The notes under the pieces are model-generated. The model searched no databases and had not been told where the DNA came from. It saw nothing but the letters and a program-made list of their open reading frames with translations. Below, one piece after another: positions 1 to 14,800 of a DNA stretch of 64,000 nt. How positions within the stretch are numbered: the first letter of the stretch is position 1; every line of letters starts with the position of its first letter. The translations under genes and the position numbers were made by a program. The DNA comes from Anseranas semipalmata (Eukaryota > Chordata > Aves > Anseriformes > Anseranatidae). The stretch covers positions 197,211-261,210 of the forward strand of contig VXAA01000170.1 in NCBI GenBank assembly GCA_013399115.1, given 5' to 3'.

Positions 1-3000
1 TGGAAGCAAATTTAAATTGTAAAGAAGATAAAGTTTTATTGCCTGAATAAGTTACATTATTTAAGAAACTAGTCAAATGCAAAATGTCACCAATATGAGG
101 TAACTCAACAATTAAACGAGTAATAAAACAGAACAAGGGGATTCAAAGCCTTAGTCCATTTTAGTGCTAATGGGATTAACAGCAAGGGAAAACTACCCAT
201 GCAGAGGCTAAGATAAACATCAGAACAATGTTTCAGCTATGGGTCATGTAATTAGTGCATTGAAGCTGTTTTAATTTCATAAAATGAATGTGTTCTTTAT
301 TTTCATTAAATATGTATATCAAGTTGTTTTTCCAGCTGTCTTAGTAGTCAGAAGCTAGCAAATACTTTCATTTTAAAACTTTAAAAATGCAGAATGAAGT
401 GACAGACTATTTGGGGGCATAAATACTTTTTCAAAGTAAGCAGTCAATACTGGCATCATTTTACTGTATTGTATACTTTAGTTCTTTCAATTAAAGGTAG
501 AATTTTCTCTCCTGCCTCAGCTTTGCAGCTCAAAAATGAAAATCCCAGCCATGTCCAATTTGCTCTGAGGTGACTAACAGAATAACCTTCCTGAATACGG
601 CTCTGGTGGCTGAGCACTGTGCTGAGCCCAGGAGGGAGAAAGGGGAGGTCTTTTAGTGATGTATTTGTTGAGGCTGATGGGCTGAGTGTGGGGCCAGAAA
701 CTCTGGATTTTCACTTCTAATTTGGATGTTGAGTTGCTGCCATGGGTCAGCTGCCTAACCTGTTAATTCCTGCCTCTTGTTTCCTGCACTGAATAATTGT
801 TGTGGTCAGGAAGTGGGCAGTCAGGTCTCGGATGGATTCGCAGAGATGAGGGTGAAGGTGAACAAAGATCAAGAACTGAAGAGATCACGAGGGATGTAGT
901 CCAAACAGGAAGGAAAGGGCTGTGGTCAGAGGCTGATGTTCTTGATGCTGGTCAAATTACATATAACAACTACAGGATAAGGCAAAACTTCAGGCTGAAG
1001 GAAATGTCTGCATCTGGGAGAGTTTGGGTAAGGGAAGAAGCAAAACTGAAGCAAGGTAAGAAGGCAGCCAAAGACCGTAGTGGCAGGGATCAAAATCAGG
1101 AATTAAGGCCAGGAACAAGGCTCTGGATGCTATGCCAGTTCTCAGACCATCACTGCTACGAACACTGCCTGATACCATGTAGCCCAAAAGAGTCTTGGCC
1201 TTGGGGTCAGTCTTCCTCCTGGTGTCTCTGTTAGCTATCTGGGCAATGATTTGACCACTGTGAGATGGTCATGGTGGTGAGTCAAAGGGTTTTAATTAAT
1301 TTTGTTTTGCAAAATGTTTTGAAGTTTTGCTGTGATTAAAAAAAAAAAAAAAAAGACACCTGGAAGTAGGAAATTGCCCTTTTGTTTTCCTTTATACTTC
1401 TTGGAACATGGGTTGGATTTACAGAAGTTTATACTTCCTGACTGTGCGACAGAAATGGGTGTCTGCTGAATCCAATACCAGTTGTAACTGTTTCCTGTTA
1501 CTGTTTCTGTGTGGATATATTTCCAGCTTGCAGGACAAAAGCAGCAGGCAGAGAGCAGAGTGATAGAATTTAGCAATTCCTGTGACATAGCTTTCAAGCA
1601 TCTTCCATGTGCCATTTAAATGTGTTTGCAACTGTTGCCCCAAACCAGTTTGCAGGTTACAAGCAGCAAGGTGTCTCATCTGTCATTTGTGCTGGCATCC
1701 GCTAGTTGATCATATTTTGCGCTGAAGTGCTGGCATATCATGGGGAGACAGATTGCAGAGAAGTATTTTGGCTAAGAAAAAAAGATGCCACAGAAGAAGG
1801 AGAGAGAGAGAAGAGCTCACTTTCTGCCTGCACACTGGAATGAGTGTAGTTGGGTTTCTTCGTGTTTCCACAAAGCTTGTATTATCTTCTAGGAATGAAG
1901 ATCTCAAGGAAAAGATCTCCTGTTTTCAGTTTTCTTTAATAAACCACAGGTTCTTGGAAGAAACAGACAAATGAAACAATGTTCACATGAAATGGACGCT
2001 CTTCACAATTAAAGCAGGGTGAAAGAAAACACTGTATTTTTCTGTCAGTCCCTTCACTTTTCTCTCCTAACCCCATCTTCAGTCTTATGCTGCAGTCTCT
2101 TTTCACTCTCTGCTGTTGTACAGCTGTATTCTCAGACTTCCTTAGATGCAAACTACCTACCTTGTCCCTCTTTTAACTGAGAACCTTATCCATCCTTTTG
2201 AACTCTTTCTAATGTACCTGTCAAAAAAAGCCATGTGTCAGAGTCTGTGGAAGAGAACCCTTCCTTTGGCTTTTTTTGTAGTTCCAGGTCACTCACAGAG
2301 CTTTGAAACTTTTTCCATGTGTACCCTAGAGCAGAGACAGTATGAGCAGCTTCTCTGATCAGCATCACTTCTTGCACAGCTTATGGTTTTTTAATACCCA
2401 AATATATTGTTTTGGGATCAGGTGTTCACACAGTAATCTTAGTTTTAAGAAAACGGTCAAATAAAAGCTAGAAAATGTTTATTCTGCAAGCTCCAAATGC
2501 AGTGAATAATGTAAGAACTTCTCACTTAAATTCAAAATGTCACAATACTCACCTTCAAGATTTTCTTTGCTGCTTTCCCTTCCTGCCCCCTCCCACTGCC
2601 AAAGTCTAGATTCCTCTTTTCCTATTCAGAACTTTCCATTTGGTGATATGGAGTAGAACAGCTCATCTCACTCAATGCTAACATTTTCTAAATTTTGGAG
2701 AGAAAGAGAGGGAGTCTTGTTCCCTAGCAACTGTAAGGACAGGCAGCTTTCTAGTTCTGGGCTCCCTAGTGCAAGAGAGACAAGAGACAGAGGCACTCCT
2801 TGATTTCCAGATATGCTAGTAATGTTATGAAGTTTTGTTTTCTCTTCCTTCATTCTCTCAGCATTGACAGAGTTCACCACAAACAATGCCACAGATGCAT
2901 CTTCTGTGTTACTTCCACAGGGGCCTTAAATGGAAGCAGTTGGGATTCCTGTGACAGTGTAGCATAGTGTTTAGCACTCACAGAAGCTAGTATTTCTTGC

Positions 3001-5735
3001 TTGGTTCTTCTTTCTTTGCTACTTCTCCTCCTATAAAAATCTGGATGGTTAGCCCAAGTACTGTGGAACTGTCCTGAGGACATAGATGCTGAACCTTGTG
3101 CTACGGTCTTTGATGTAATTTACAGCTTTGCCATTATTTGTGAGAATTAGTTCTTAATGCCCCCAAATAATCACAAACATTTTATTAAAATAATATACTA
3201 TACTGTACAAAGAGTACAATGCACAATGCAGGGAAAAATATTTTTCAGATCAGTGAGAAGAGTGTGATTAGAACTATAAATTACCAAGCTTAATCTTTAG
3301 ACTGGGGGATTGGGAATGGGATTACCTGTGCAAAGTTTGAAAATTTAGTTAATCTCTGTCTGGCTTTTCAAAGAATGTTCTCGCTTTTGCAACTACAAGT
3401 AAAATAATGTTAAAGAATTGTATACCAAGCAGATTTGAAAAGAAAATGAGGAAAAAAGTACTCATTGTAGTAAACCACCAGTATAGTCAAAATGTGTATT
3501 TTAAAGTGTCTTCAAAATGTCTTCTTTACTACCCTGCCTGGTGTTTTTATAACTATTTGCATTTATACACTACGTTGTATAATAAAGATTTTTTCCAGAC
3601 TGAGGACTTCCTCAGGCTTGTTTCAGGAGACAAAACTTCAGCAAGTTCTCCCTTTTTCTAAGGGAGTTTAATATACGCAGGAGAAAAGCTTATTACTAAC
3701 TAGATCCTTAGTTTGCCTGGGCATTCATGAAGAAACAGGCAGTGCAAGGCAATGGGTCCAACTTCCTGACATTCAGTCCATCAGAAACAGCTTGGAGCAT
3801 CAGTGGAGGTATTTCTGTGGGCTATGAAGAAAGATGAGAAAAGCTACAAAACTGTCTATTACAAAGCTTTACTTCTTCACTGCAGGCTTCAGTGTAATTA
3901 GCTAACAAATATCTTTATGGTTCTTTTCTTATGTGCCCCATAAGTACTCACAGTACTCTGGTATGACAATAGCTACTTCGGGTGTGCAGTAGAGCTCTTG
4001 ATGGTTCCTTTGCTGTGATGGCTTATCTAATTCCAGACAGGGAGGAAGCATTGATTTCACAGTGAACATAAGATGTGGCCCCATATCAGTCCTTCCTTTC
4101 TTTCTGTAGGCACTGAGTTAAGACTTTGGAATCAATTTGTTTCCAAAGCTTTATGAGAGTTGTTCATAAGCCTAACCCAAGCAAGAAATTGGTAAGATGT
4201 TTGTGTTAAAAGGCAGTTTGTTTGAGTGAAAAGTGGGGCTAAAGAATTTAATAATGTCTAGGGCATGTGTTGACATTGTCCATGCAAGCTGTTGGAATGG
4301 AAATTCAGGGAACTAGCAAAGAAGGCCACAGGTAGGAACACTGTAGCTGGAAACCTGGTAATCTGCAGCTACCTTTCTCGGATTAGCCACATGCTGTCCT
4401 TGCCTGCCAGTTGCTGACATACTAATTGTGGTAAAAATGAATGAAAAGGAAGTGAATCAGTCAGGGAGACAGTTGGGTTAGACCTGTTTTAGTGGACATA
4501 AACATAGCTATTTATGTTCTCACATTAAGAATTTAACGGTTAAAATCATGTAAGCCTCATCGATAGGTGACTGAAGTTTAGTGGGAATGTGATGATATGT
4601 AGCAGAAGTGAGCAAAACAGATTGCCGCTGCCTGAAAAAATTGCAGCTTTTCTGAGTTCTACATAAGTAATTTTAAAATCCATGTTCTGAATTCCAAGAG
4701 TATAAATTAAAACATGCCTAAGCAAGAGCCTGCTCCGTCTATGTTATTACATTTATGGAAGTAAAATGGGATAAGAATTCAAACTGAAAAACTAAAAGGT
4801 GCAGAATCAAATTTGATTATTCTGTTTCTTGAGTTCGTTTATCTGGCTATATTATCCCTCCATACAGAAGAAAATGTTCAATAAATCCCACTTCTAAAAA
4901 TAGCAATTATTTGCTTTTATACTTGCCAGTTGCCTGAAATAAGTAACTTTTGTCTATGTAGCAATGAGCTAAACTAAGCTTATCCTCTCCAACTCAGCTC
5001 TAGCACTGTACATGCTTAATCGGTTGGGTAGTTCCACTGAACTCACTGTCTGCTTGTATGTATAAGTATTTTCAGAATCGATTTAAAGTTCTCTGAAATA
5101 ATCCTATGGCTTGTAGGCCATCTACATAAGTAGAACAGCCAGAAAATGAAAAATCATTCATTCTACAGAATCCTTTTGGTTTTGGGAAGGGGAAAACGAA
5201 TAATAAAAAACAGAGGTCCCAAAGTGGATCATGGACTTTGGAGTTTAACGTCCTTGGTTTAATTAGAACAAAACCTTAAAATTGTGAAGTCTTTGGGTGC
5301 AAAAGCTCACAAAATTCTAAGAGGATCTAGGAACTGTAAATTTCAGGAACTTCTTTTCTACCTAAACACTTTTATTAAAATGAATAAAATGTAAAACTGA
5401 AATACAAGTAAATAAAAGAAATGTCCACTGCTTGTTCTCCGTTCATGTTGCATCATCTTCTGTCATGTTATAAACTGTTTGGCTGCAGGAGGGCATCTGA
5501 TTTTTCCCTCATTGCTTGCAAGGATTTTTAGTAACTACATAGAGGATATTCTTAAATAGCTGTTAGAGGAGACAACGTATTAGATAAATGGATTGTTTTT
5601 CAGTAGTAGTATAGCAAGTTGTGTATTCCTTTTTTGTTTTCCAATAAATCAAGATGTTCTAGTGACACTGGATATATATGACTTACAGTCTACAGTCTGA
5701 TACCCATGCTAATACTGAGGGATTTCTTATTGTAG
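1..5735 (+). other. intron upstream of exon 5 (intron 4), no exon seen
   Basis: AT-rich sequence with no LA-type cysteine pattern on the plus strand, so exon 4 (LA3) must lie before the window. A 17-A run sits at 1338-1354. The block at about 580-1260 is richer in G and C and carries a 145-codon open frame without recognisable protein character. I see no promoter, RNA gene or identifiable transposon here. The stretch ends in the acceptor TTCTTATTGTAG. Confidence 0.7.
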
Positions 5736-5846
5736 GCTACCCAAGATGTGAACAGTTATCCTGTGCAAATGGAGCATGCTTTAATGCAAGCCAACGATGT
5801 GATGGCAAAGTTGATTGCAGAGATTCTTCTGATGAAGCTAATTGCA
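5736..5846 (+). CDS. LRP2: LRP2 exon 5: LA repeat 4
   Basis: 111 nt, phase 1 to 1. It encodes one LDL-receptor class A repeat starting YPRCEQLSC, with six cysteines and the calcium cage [16 protein letters not shown] is an N-glycosylation sequon and also sits in human LA4 (NTS there). A short 122-nt intron follows. Confidence 0.95.
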
Positions 5847-8800
5847 GTAAGTACCACATGCAGAGAGATCCCAAACAAATTAACTTTAAAGCAGGATCTA
5901 TAAAGTATAAGATCTGTAATTTTCTGACTGATTTCCTCTATGTTTTTCTGTGCTAAAATCTCTTTCAGCACATGGATGTACCAGTACGCAGTTTCAGTGT
6001 GCTAATGGAGAATGTATCCCACGAGCCTTTATCTGTGACCATGATGATGACTGTGGAGACAGGAGTGATGAAAACTCTTGCAGTATGAGGGTTTTTTTTC
6101 TCTTTCTTTAAATAATTTACTGAGAACTTGTTCAAGTGCACAGTAGGTAACAAAAAGTAGATTGCTTGGCAATCTGGCCATCAGAAGCTAGTTCTACACA
6201 GATTTTTTTTTTTTTTCTTTTGTATGGAAAGATGACAATTAGCAGTGCTACTTTGATAAACTTTTTCCACATTGACTTTGCTGCTAAGTGCCTTAGTAAG
6301 TGGTTGCTATTTGAATGTGCTGGATTCAGTGACAGTTTGCTTCTTGATGTTCTTGTCATTTTCTTCTTTTTAGTATGATCCAAAGGTAATTGTTTTTTGT
6401 CCAGATTTGTTTGGTTCCATTTTGCATTTTTATTTCTGACAGATGGAGTGGATCTTCTGGAATTATTCCCAGTGACCATAATGTACAACTGTACAGACTC
6501 ATAGCTGTACAGCTAGTTATCCTTTAGATGTTCATGTCAGGTCTTTATTTGACAGTTCTCTTTCTGGGAGTTTTTTGCTTATTCTTTTCTTCATGGTCAG
6601 GTATCCCAGGGCATTTCATCTCCAACCAGCATCATGGCTATAGAGCTCTCAGTTGTCTGATCTATGTATTTACAGAGGTCCCCCATTGATTAATGGGATC
6701 TGAATTAGTTTTATCTCCTGTGTTGTTGGAAGGCCATATGTTGCCATTTTGTTTCTCTGTCCTGCCAAGGACCTCACACCAGCATGATGTTTTTCCCCCA
6801 GAATATTTCTCTGTTATCTCTTTGGCAATGTCTGTCATTTGGAGGACCCATAAATGTTTATGAACTCTTAGCAGCAAATGCTTACCAACCATGGAGGGCT
6901 CAGGTATAAATGTTCTTTGAGTTTTGTACTCTTTTTCTCTGAGCACAAGGTGTACAAATATCTTTACCCCCAACGTCTTGAGTATCATCTGCTTGGTATG
7001 TCCACCTTCAAGAATTGTGGTAATAAGGTCCTGTGCATCTAGTTGCACAATTAATTGAGAAATGCAGCCTTTCTTCTCATTTCTGTTTAAAAAAAAAAAA
7101 AAAAAAAAACCACAAAATTTTAAAAATAAAGTTCATACCTAAAACTGGAGCAAACCAGCACTGTTTACAATATAGATGAGATATGGAACTAGCTCAGTTT
7201 TACAGGAGAGATTATAAATGACTGTTCATCTACCAGAAAAGAGTGCTATTTCCAACATTTATGTCACTTAGAGTAGATGGATTTACTGGTGTTCCTTGTT
7301 CCTTTCCTTAGCTTATGCAACCTGCAGAGGCAACTTCTTCACTTGTCCAAGTGGCCGCTGCATTCATCAGAGCTGGATATGCGATGGAGATGATGATTGT
7401 GAAGATAATGAAGATGAAAGAGGATGTGGTATGAATTAGTGCTTAGTTCTACTGATGACTTTTTCAGAGGAAGACCTCAGTAAGCTACTTCCATGGAATT
7501 TTGACTGATCAAGATGTTTGTAATCTGTTTTCGTTCTGTGAAAACCTTTGAATTCCATCTTTACTGTCTTCTTTTTTTTTTTTTTTAACTTATGCAATAT
7601 TTAGTACATTGTAGTGTATGTGAGAGTTATTGTTGTGATACTAAATATGATGCAAACTAAGTTTATCATATAGCAGCAGTAGCTTATTTTTGCTTGATTA
7701 TTGAAGTCACTGTTCTTTTGTTGATTTCCGTAGATGGAAGGTAAGTCCTCACAAAAAGTGATAATTCTCACTGTAGTAGGTAAAATGGGCTTTTCCAAAA
7801 TTACTTAGATTTTTTTCTTTTTTACAAACTATCTAGGAATAGTTACTTTGTAATAGAAGAATAGCTGAACTGTTTGATTCTCCCTTCTGAAAAACTGAAA
7901 AATCTGAAACTATTCAGATTTTACTTTCAGAAAACAAAAATTATGGGCATATACATGTAATCAGAAAATTTTCCAGCATACTATTTATACTTTTTGCAGA
8001 AGGTTATCTTTTTTTTTTTTCTGTGCAGATTTTTAGGTTATCTATTAGAGAGACATGAGGCTCCTAATAACCAAAATAAATTGGTTGATAATGAAAATAA
8101 CTCAGTTCCTGCTGAGATCTGTCATCCAAGAAACTGAAATTTGAATGAATTTTTTTTTTTCTTTTTCATTGGCCTCTTCTGTGATAGTCATTCTCCACTT
8201 TATCTAGACAGCCTTTGCATGTTTTCAGACCACAAAACAGTTTTTCCATTTCTGGTGCACCAGTTACTCTAAAGCTAAATTCTTTTACTGTTTCCAAACA
8301 CCACAGAAAATGAAAAAGATTTGTGTGTCTGCACAAGTGTTGTTTGCATTGTAGTTTGAAGGTAAAAGAGAGAGCCTGACAAGGAAGTACAGATGATATT
8401 TCTTTTATAGTCTTTCCCAGTTGTGTGCAAGAATTAGAAACTGAATAATGGAGGATTGAGATGCTTTGGGAAGCTTTAAGGGAAGAAACTCTTAAGTACT
8501 TTTTGAAACATACTCCTCAATTATGCTTGTTTCTCTTCTCCACAGAAAGTGGTCATCATGAATGCTACCCAGGAGAGTGGGCCTGCCCTGGGTCAGGGCA
8601 TTGCATTCCAATTGGGAAAGTGTGTGATGGAGCTGCAGACTGCCCTGCAGGAGAAGACGAAACTAACATCACTGCAGGCAGACATTGCAGTATGTATTAG
8701 AATCGAAAGCTTACACAGAACAGCAGAAACATCAGTGTTGATATCTTTTTACATTCACCTTTCATCTTCTAAACAAAGCAGAATTTTTGGAACCTTGCTA

Positions 8801-11800
8801 TTTTATTGGCACTGTTTTGACTGGATGGTCTGAGAAAGGCACAAATGTTGGGAACAAACCACTCCTTTTGTAAATCTGTGCATGAAGTTGCACAGATGAG
8901 GATTTTAATTCCCTCTCCATATCCTAAAACGTATTCAAGAAGGCATGGAAAAGTGTGCTATATGCTTTTTTAGTTTAAATATCTGTGTTTTTCCCTTTTT
9001 ATAAGCAAGAAGGAATTTTAAGTAACGTTTGGAACACAGGACTGAATCAGTGTATCCTGAGCCTTGGCTAAGGCACTTAGATTAAAGTTTTCAAAAATAT
9101 CTTTTCACCTGGGTTATCTGGTTTGTCAGTTCATGGCATACTGTATTTTCTCTGTTGGAAGCAATAAGCATGCATAGTTCCTATTAATATGACTCTTATG
9201 AACATTGCTTCCCTCTGAGAATCAGGACGTTTTCAATTTCTAGGAAGAGGAAAATTCCTATTAATGAAATCATACCTTTGGGAATAGGAGGACAGGAAAA
9301 AATAACAGGAATTTAAACCTTACCATAAAAAGCACCTCTTGCTTTGCTCAGTGATGTATTTGTAACATCAGATGTGGGCTGCAAAATGAATTGTTTAACA
9401 AGAAGTATTAGGAAAAGGAAGATGAAAAGGAAGTAGGAGGAAGTCAACAAGTGCTCTACAATTGTAATTTGATCACCTATCACTGAACTGTTTATTAGTA
9501 GTACAAAGAAAGGGAAGAGAGATGAAGGTAGCAGAAGGGAAGAAAGAAAGAAACAGAAGAAAAGGATAAAGAGGAGTTTTTCCATGGACACAGCCCAGCC
9601 AGTATATTCTACTGTATTGGAGTAGTGTGCATATTCTTCTTAGTATAATGTGGTAGGTTATTTTTTCAGCATAAAACAGTAAATTATGAGGCTATGTGCC
9701 AATAGATGGAGCTCAAGGATGTGTTGTTCGCAAGTAGTTTTGTGGAACCAGGGAAAGATAGGGTGCATTGCAGAAGGTTTCCTCTGTGCAGCTATTTACA
9801 TGGCATTCTTACTGGTGGTGCCTCTTATAAGATTGATGCTTATTCTTTAACTCCATTCTCAAACCCTATTATAAACATTAGCCTATCTTCTGTCTTCCAT
9901 TTCCTTGCCTGCATGTGTGTAAGCATATGTGATTTTTGTGGAACTTTAGACGTCATTTCTTGTGCATATTTGTTCTAAGCAACTGTTCCTGAAATTGTAG
10001 ACTCATCATAGAAAAGGCTATAGCTTTGTAATTGTCAGTAAGGCAAAGCTGTTCTGCCAGTAATAGCTGTAATTGTATTTCTGAACTATTTCTTTTCCTT
10101 TTTAGACATATCACACTGTGCTGCTCTGAGCTGCCAGTACCGCTGTCATTCTTCTCCTTCAGGAGGGATGTGTTATTGCCCTGCGGGATATACAATAAGT
10201 AGCAATGACAGTCGTACTTGTATTGGTAAGTGAAATACAGTGATTGCAGATGTCTAGTACCTTCTCATAGCTCATTGGGAAAGTTTGGATACCAGGAGGC
10301 TGAGTTCCAAGTGGATGGATTATAGTGGCAAAAAGAAAACCTCTGAAGTCAGCAAAAGAATAAATATCTAAATAGTACAACAGTTGCATGGTGATACAGA
10401 AACAAACCAGAGAGACATCATGAAGATTAATTCAATAAGACTGTTAAAGACTAAGTGAGAGCATGATCATGTTTAAGATGGTTTACTCTTGGGTGGCTGT
10501 TTCATTATCAAATTGCGTTAGAGGTCTTCTAGTGATTAGATGAGGAGAGTTTGTTTCTGCTCCAGAGATGTGTTGTGTTGTATGGCTGGAAAATCAGGTA
10601 ATGATGTTCAAGTGTTTGGAACTTTTTGAGAGTGGATGGATATGAAGACAATAGAACGTTGTACTTCAAAATAAAAAGGGTGCTTTGTATTTGCGCTATG
10701 GAATGGCTGTATCTCCCATGACATACCAGTATACACTTTATTTACATGAAAGTGAAGACTTTTTGCAAGAATGTAAAGGTAAGTGAAGTATTTTGGTGCT
10801 GCATTTCTGTTCTGTAGCTGCTGTAAATTGGACGCACGAACTGTTGGTAGTATAAATGATTTATCTCAGTAAATAGAAACATAGTAACTTCAGAATCACG
10901 ATGTTTGGCACTGCCTAATGACAAATATTAACCCAGATTCTCATACCGGTTTTCAACCCAAGCTGTGGTGCTTGTGCTATTAAAAGTATTCCAGGTGCTC
11001 AATCTCTCATGAGATTTCTGTATTGTCAAGAATACTGGGTAGCCTGGGGCTGTATGAGCTGCAGTGACAGCATGGTTGCTCTTAACAGAAAGGAAGAATC
11101 AACGCACTGACTCCAGGCACAAAATTGTTCTTCCACTCTTATGTGGGAAATACATGAAGGACACATTTGCAAACCTGGTGCAGTTTCAGTGAAGTCTTCT
11201 GTTGTTCTCCTTGACTACCCTGTAGACCTAGCTGTCTGATTCTGGCTTGGAAATTCAAATCAATGTATTCTGGTTTGCAGAGATCCACTGCATACATTTG
11301 TAGTGGAAGAAACACTTGTCATGGAGGAACAACTCACAGTCGGTAGTGTACAATACCAGATCTTAGTTTAAATCAATGTTACTGGTTTACGTCCGGAAGA
11401 ATTAAGCCATAGTGCTAGCAAAATATACTTTTTGAAACCATAATTTTTAATTTATCTTCTCTTCATTTGCTTCTGGCTAACAGTATACTGATGATTTTTA
11501 ACACATATGGAGGCTGGAAAGCTACTGACAACATTTTTGCAATGTCAAAATGTACTGTCTAGGAAATATTTCATTTTTACTTACGTGTCAACAAATGTTT
11601 AAAACCAGAAGTTCCAGTAGGAAGAATATTTGAGATTTCATTTTTTCTGTTTTTGGCTTAACAGTAGAATTTGCCAGTTTTCAGCAATGTAACATGTGGA
11701 TTCTACTCATAAGTTTTCAAGTGCAAGAGGTCAGGCTTTTAATGTCACAAAACCATGTGTTAAGTAGTGTTAGAAATCTCCTGGGCTTTAAATAATGACA

Positions 11801-14800
11801 GATACGATGAGCCCTCAGTGTTCAGATCTAATTTTTTTTTTCTTTTTTAAGACAGAGTTTAAAAAATTCATGTTTTTACAAGAAGGTCAGGCAGGTATTT
11901 CACAATTTTGGAAGTAAAAGATTCTGCAGCAACCCTGGAAATTGCTTGTAGAGTGTATCTGTGAGAACTTGCTGGGTTGTCCTTGCTGCGAACTCTGCTT
12001 ATAGGGTATTTTGCATGCCAAAGTGAACTTCTTTCCTTGTACTTTTTGCTCTCTGGTTCTGGTGTGCAGCCAGCTTTTAATTGGAAATCAGACACCTGTG
12101 TTAGCATTGGTACCAAGTCTGAGCTAATAAACACTGCCTTTTAGCAGGGCTTGTGTGGCGGTTTCGCACCGATGGCCAACTAAACTGCACCATACTGCTG
12201 TCTCTCCCCCTCCTCCTTTGGGGGGGGTGGGAGAAAATATGATGGAAAAAAAAAGGGTTGAGATAAGGATAATTTAAGTAAAGGGAAAAGAAAGAGAAAA
12301 AAAGAACACCAAGAGAAGGCTGTGCGGAAGCAAAGAGAGAGAAAGCAATTATTCTCTACTTCCCATCAGCAAGCGATGTTCAGCCACATCTTGGGAGTCA
12401 AGCCTCAGTAAGCGTAGCGGTTGTTCGGGAAGACAGACATTTTCATAACGAGAGCCCTCCCTTCTCCTACCCCTTTCCCAGTTTTATGGCTGAGCGTGAC
12501 ATCATACGGTGCGGAATCCCTTTGGTCGGTACAGGCCAGCTGCCCTGGCCGTGTCCCCTCCCCACCTCTTGCCCACCCCCACCTACTGGCTTTGGGGGGT
12601 TTGGAGAGAGTCCTGGTGCTGTGCCAGCACTGCTCGGCAGCAGACAAAATGTCGGTGTGATAGCAGCGCTGTTCTAGGTACACGTGCAGAGCACAGCAAT
12701 GTATGGGCTGCTGTGGGGAAAATTAACTCCATCCCAGTCAGACCCAGTACAGCTTGTTAGCTTGAGCTCAGTACTACACTAATGGTAAGATACAGCTCAC
12801 CTACAGCCGGAGAAATCCAGCCAGCTGTGTGCATGTGTGTATGAAGTGTACTGGCATCTGGTGCAGCAAGAATACTGTGTAGACATGTTCTGTGTTGTGG
12901 AAAGTAGACAGTGACATCCCTTCCCTTCCAATGATCTTTCCTCTTTGCCTGGCAGTTTTGTTTTTTATTGGGTAGGTCAATGGGCAGGAAAAACCAGTTG
13001 TTCTCTTATCTAGAAGTAGAAAATTGAAACATTTGTGGAAAAAATATGCAAAATCTCTTTTCCTATGCCACCATTTTGCAAGCAGATATAAAGTAAGCAG
13101 AGAGGACAAACTTGAAGCTTCCCAAACACAATGATGTTCATTTATACAAAGCACTATTTATAAATAAGCCTTGTTCACTTAACAGATTTTGATGACTGCA
13201 AAATGTGGGGTGTCTGTGACCAGCTGTGTGAAGATCGTGTGGGACATCACCAGTGCCACTGTGTGGAAGGTTATTTCCTAGAGCATCATCGGTACTGTAG
13301 GGCCAATACTTCAGGTTAGTATGCAGCAGTGCAAGAGTCTCTTGCTGTTGTCGGACTAATAGATAGAGCTTAAAATGGGGCAGCTTGCATAACTATAACA
13401 TACAGCTGTGTTTGATTTTAACTCAAGTCTGGCCTTGAAGATTTAAGGTCAGGACAGCATTCAGAACAGCAGCAGAAATCAACAAGAGACTGTGTGTGCT
13501 CGCACCTGTAGGCTGGTGGAGCTGGCTGCCTCAGCAGAGCTGCTTCTCCCCAAAACCATGGCTTCTGGGCCCCAGCCCTTCCTCAAAATTCTTGACTTCC
13601 CCAGAGCTGGGAGGTCCTTGCCAGAGCCATCCTTAATAGATGAGTTCTTGCTCCTGTGGGAGGCAGTTTCCTGAGCTGCTTGCTGTGGAACTCAGCAGGA
13701 GCAAGAAATCAGGAAACCTCAGTGTTTTTTTTAGGAGGACTATGCCATGCAAGACAATGGTTTTGCTGAATTGTGAGCTGAAATGCAACAATGCTTGCCT
13801 CACACAGAGTGTGGTTCCCCATCAACAGTAGGCAGCTCCTTGTGGTTGTTCACCTCCTGCTCTGTTCTGAAAGCAGACGCTGGGAAGCCGGTTTTTGTGG
13901 AGATGCAAGAGCCTGCGAGGCTTTTGTGTGAGGCAGGTGTTCCTGCCTGCAGGGATGGGAGTGGGAGTCCCTGCTTGGCATAGCTGATTAGCAGTCGTGC
14001 TTCTTTGAAAAGCATGAACTGCCCAGCTCCCTCCCCTTCTTTGCAACAGTTGCAGAGCAGCCATCATCTTGCAATTTTCAAAGTACGTCCTCAAAAAAAA
14101 ACGTAATTTTTGGAGCTAGTGAAATTTGTTTGGTTGTGTTAAGATTTGCATTTGCCAGCACTAGGAAAGATTGTTCTGTTTCCAGAAAAGTTCTGTATCT
14201 TTCTCAAGAAGCTTTCCATTCAAACCAGCGTGACTTTTGGGCCACTGAGTTGTTTGTAAAGTGTTGATTTTCTATCATTATTGTGGAGTTCATACCTGCT
14301 ATAAATCAGTTTGCTTGGATTCATTTTTACTTTAATTGGGGAGGGTTTTCTGTGTAAGCTGAATAAGATTTGGACTTAAATATATTCCTCTCATACATTA
14401 AACCTTTCATCAGGCTCCCACTTTGGAAGTGAGCTTTCCTTCAAAGACTTGCTGGAATCTCTCTTCTGTTGTAAGGTACAGCTAAGATCTTCTGAGGAAA
14501 TGGGAGAATAAAGAAGGTGCAAAGAGCAGTACAGAAAAAGCTAAAGAACAAGGCCTGCCTGCTAGAATTAGAGAATATCTGCATCCCATCAGACAGAAAA
14601 ATCTTAAGAAAGTTTATACTTTGATTAAAGGAGATAGGATGCACAGAAGTTTTGTGAAAGTTTTACCTGGCGGAGTTTCGAACATATATTGCTGCCTGGT
14701 TTGCTCCAAGGCTGGAAACCAAAGGCAAATCAAAACAAATTAGTACTCACATAGAACCATCTATACAGATTGTAGCCTGAGTGTCTGTTTAAACCTTTGT

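Larger units (their letters stand above)
10226..13185 (+). other. intron 9, carrying a solo LTR
   Basis: 2,960 nt between the two EGF exons. Apart from the LTR at 12154-12751 it is ordinary AT-rich intron, and I see no alternative exon with credible splice sites. Confidence 0.8.

Noticed and set aside
797..1234. 145-codon plus-strand open frame in the first intron
   Set aside because: No recognisable protein sequence, no in-phase splice sites joining it to LRP2, and no promoter context. It lies in a locally GC-richer block where long chance frames are expected.
9313..9591. 92-codon minus-strand frame rich in Phe, Leu and Ser
   Set aside because: It is the complement of a purine-rich, low-complexity stretch in intron 8.
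12405..12760. Overlapping open frames on both strands (79, 63, 83 and 92 codons)
   Set aside because: They lie inside the solo LTR, which is non-coding; they reflect its higher GC content.
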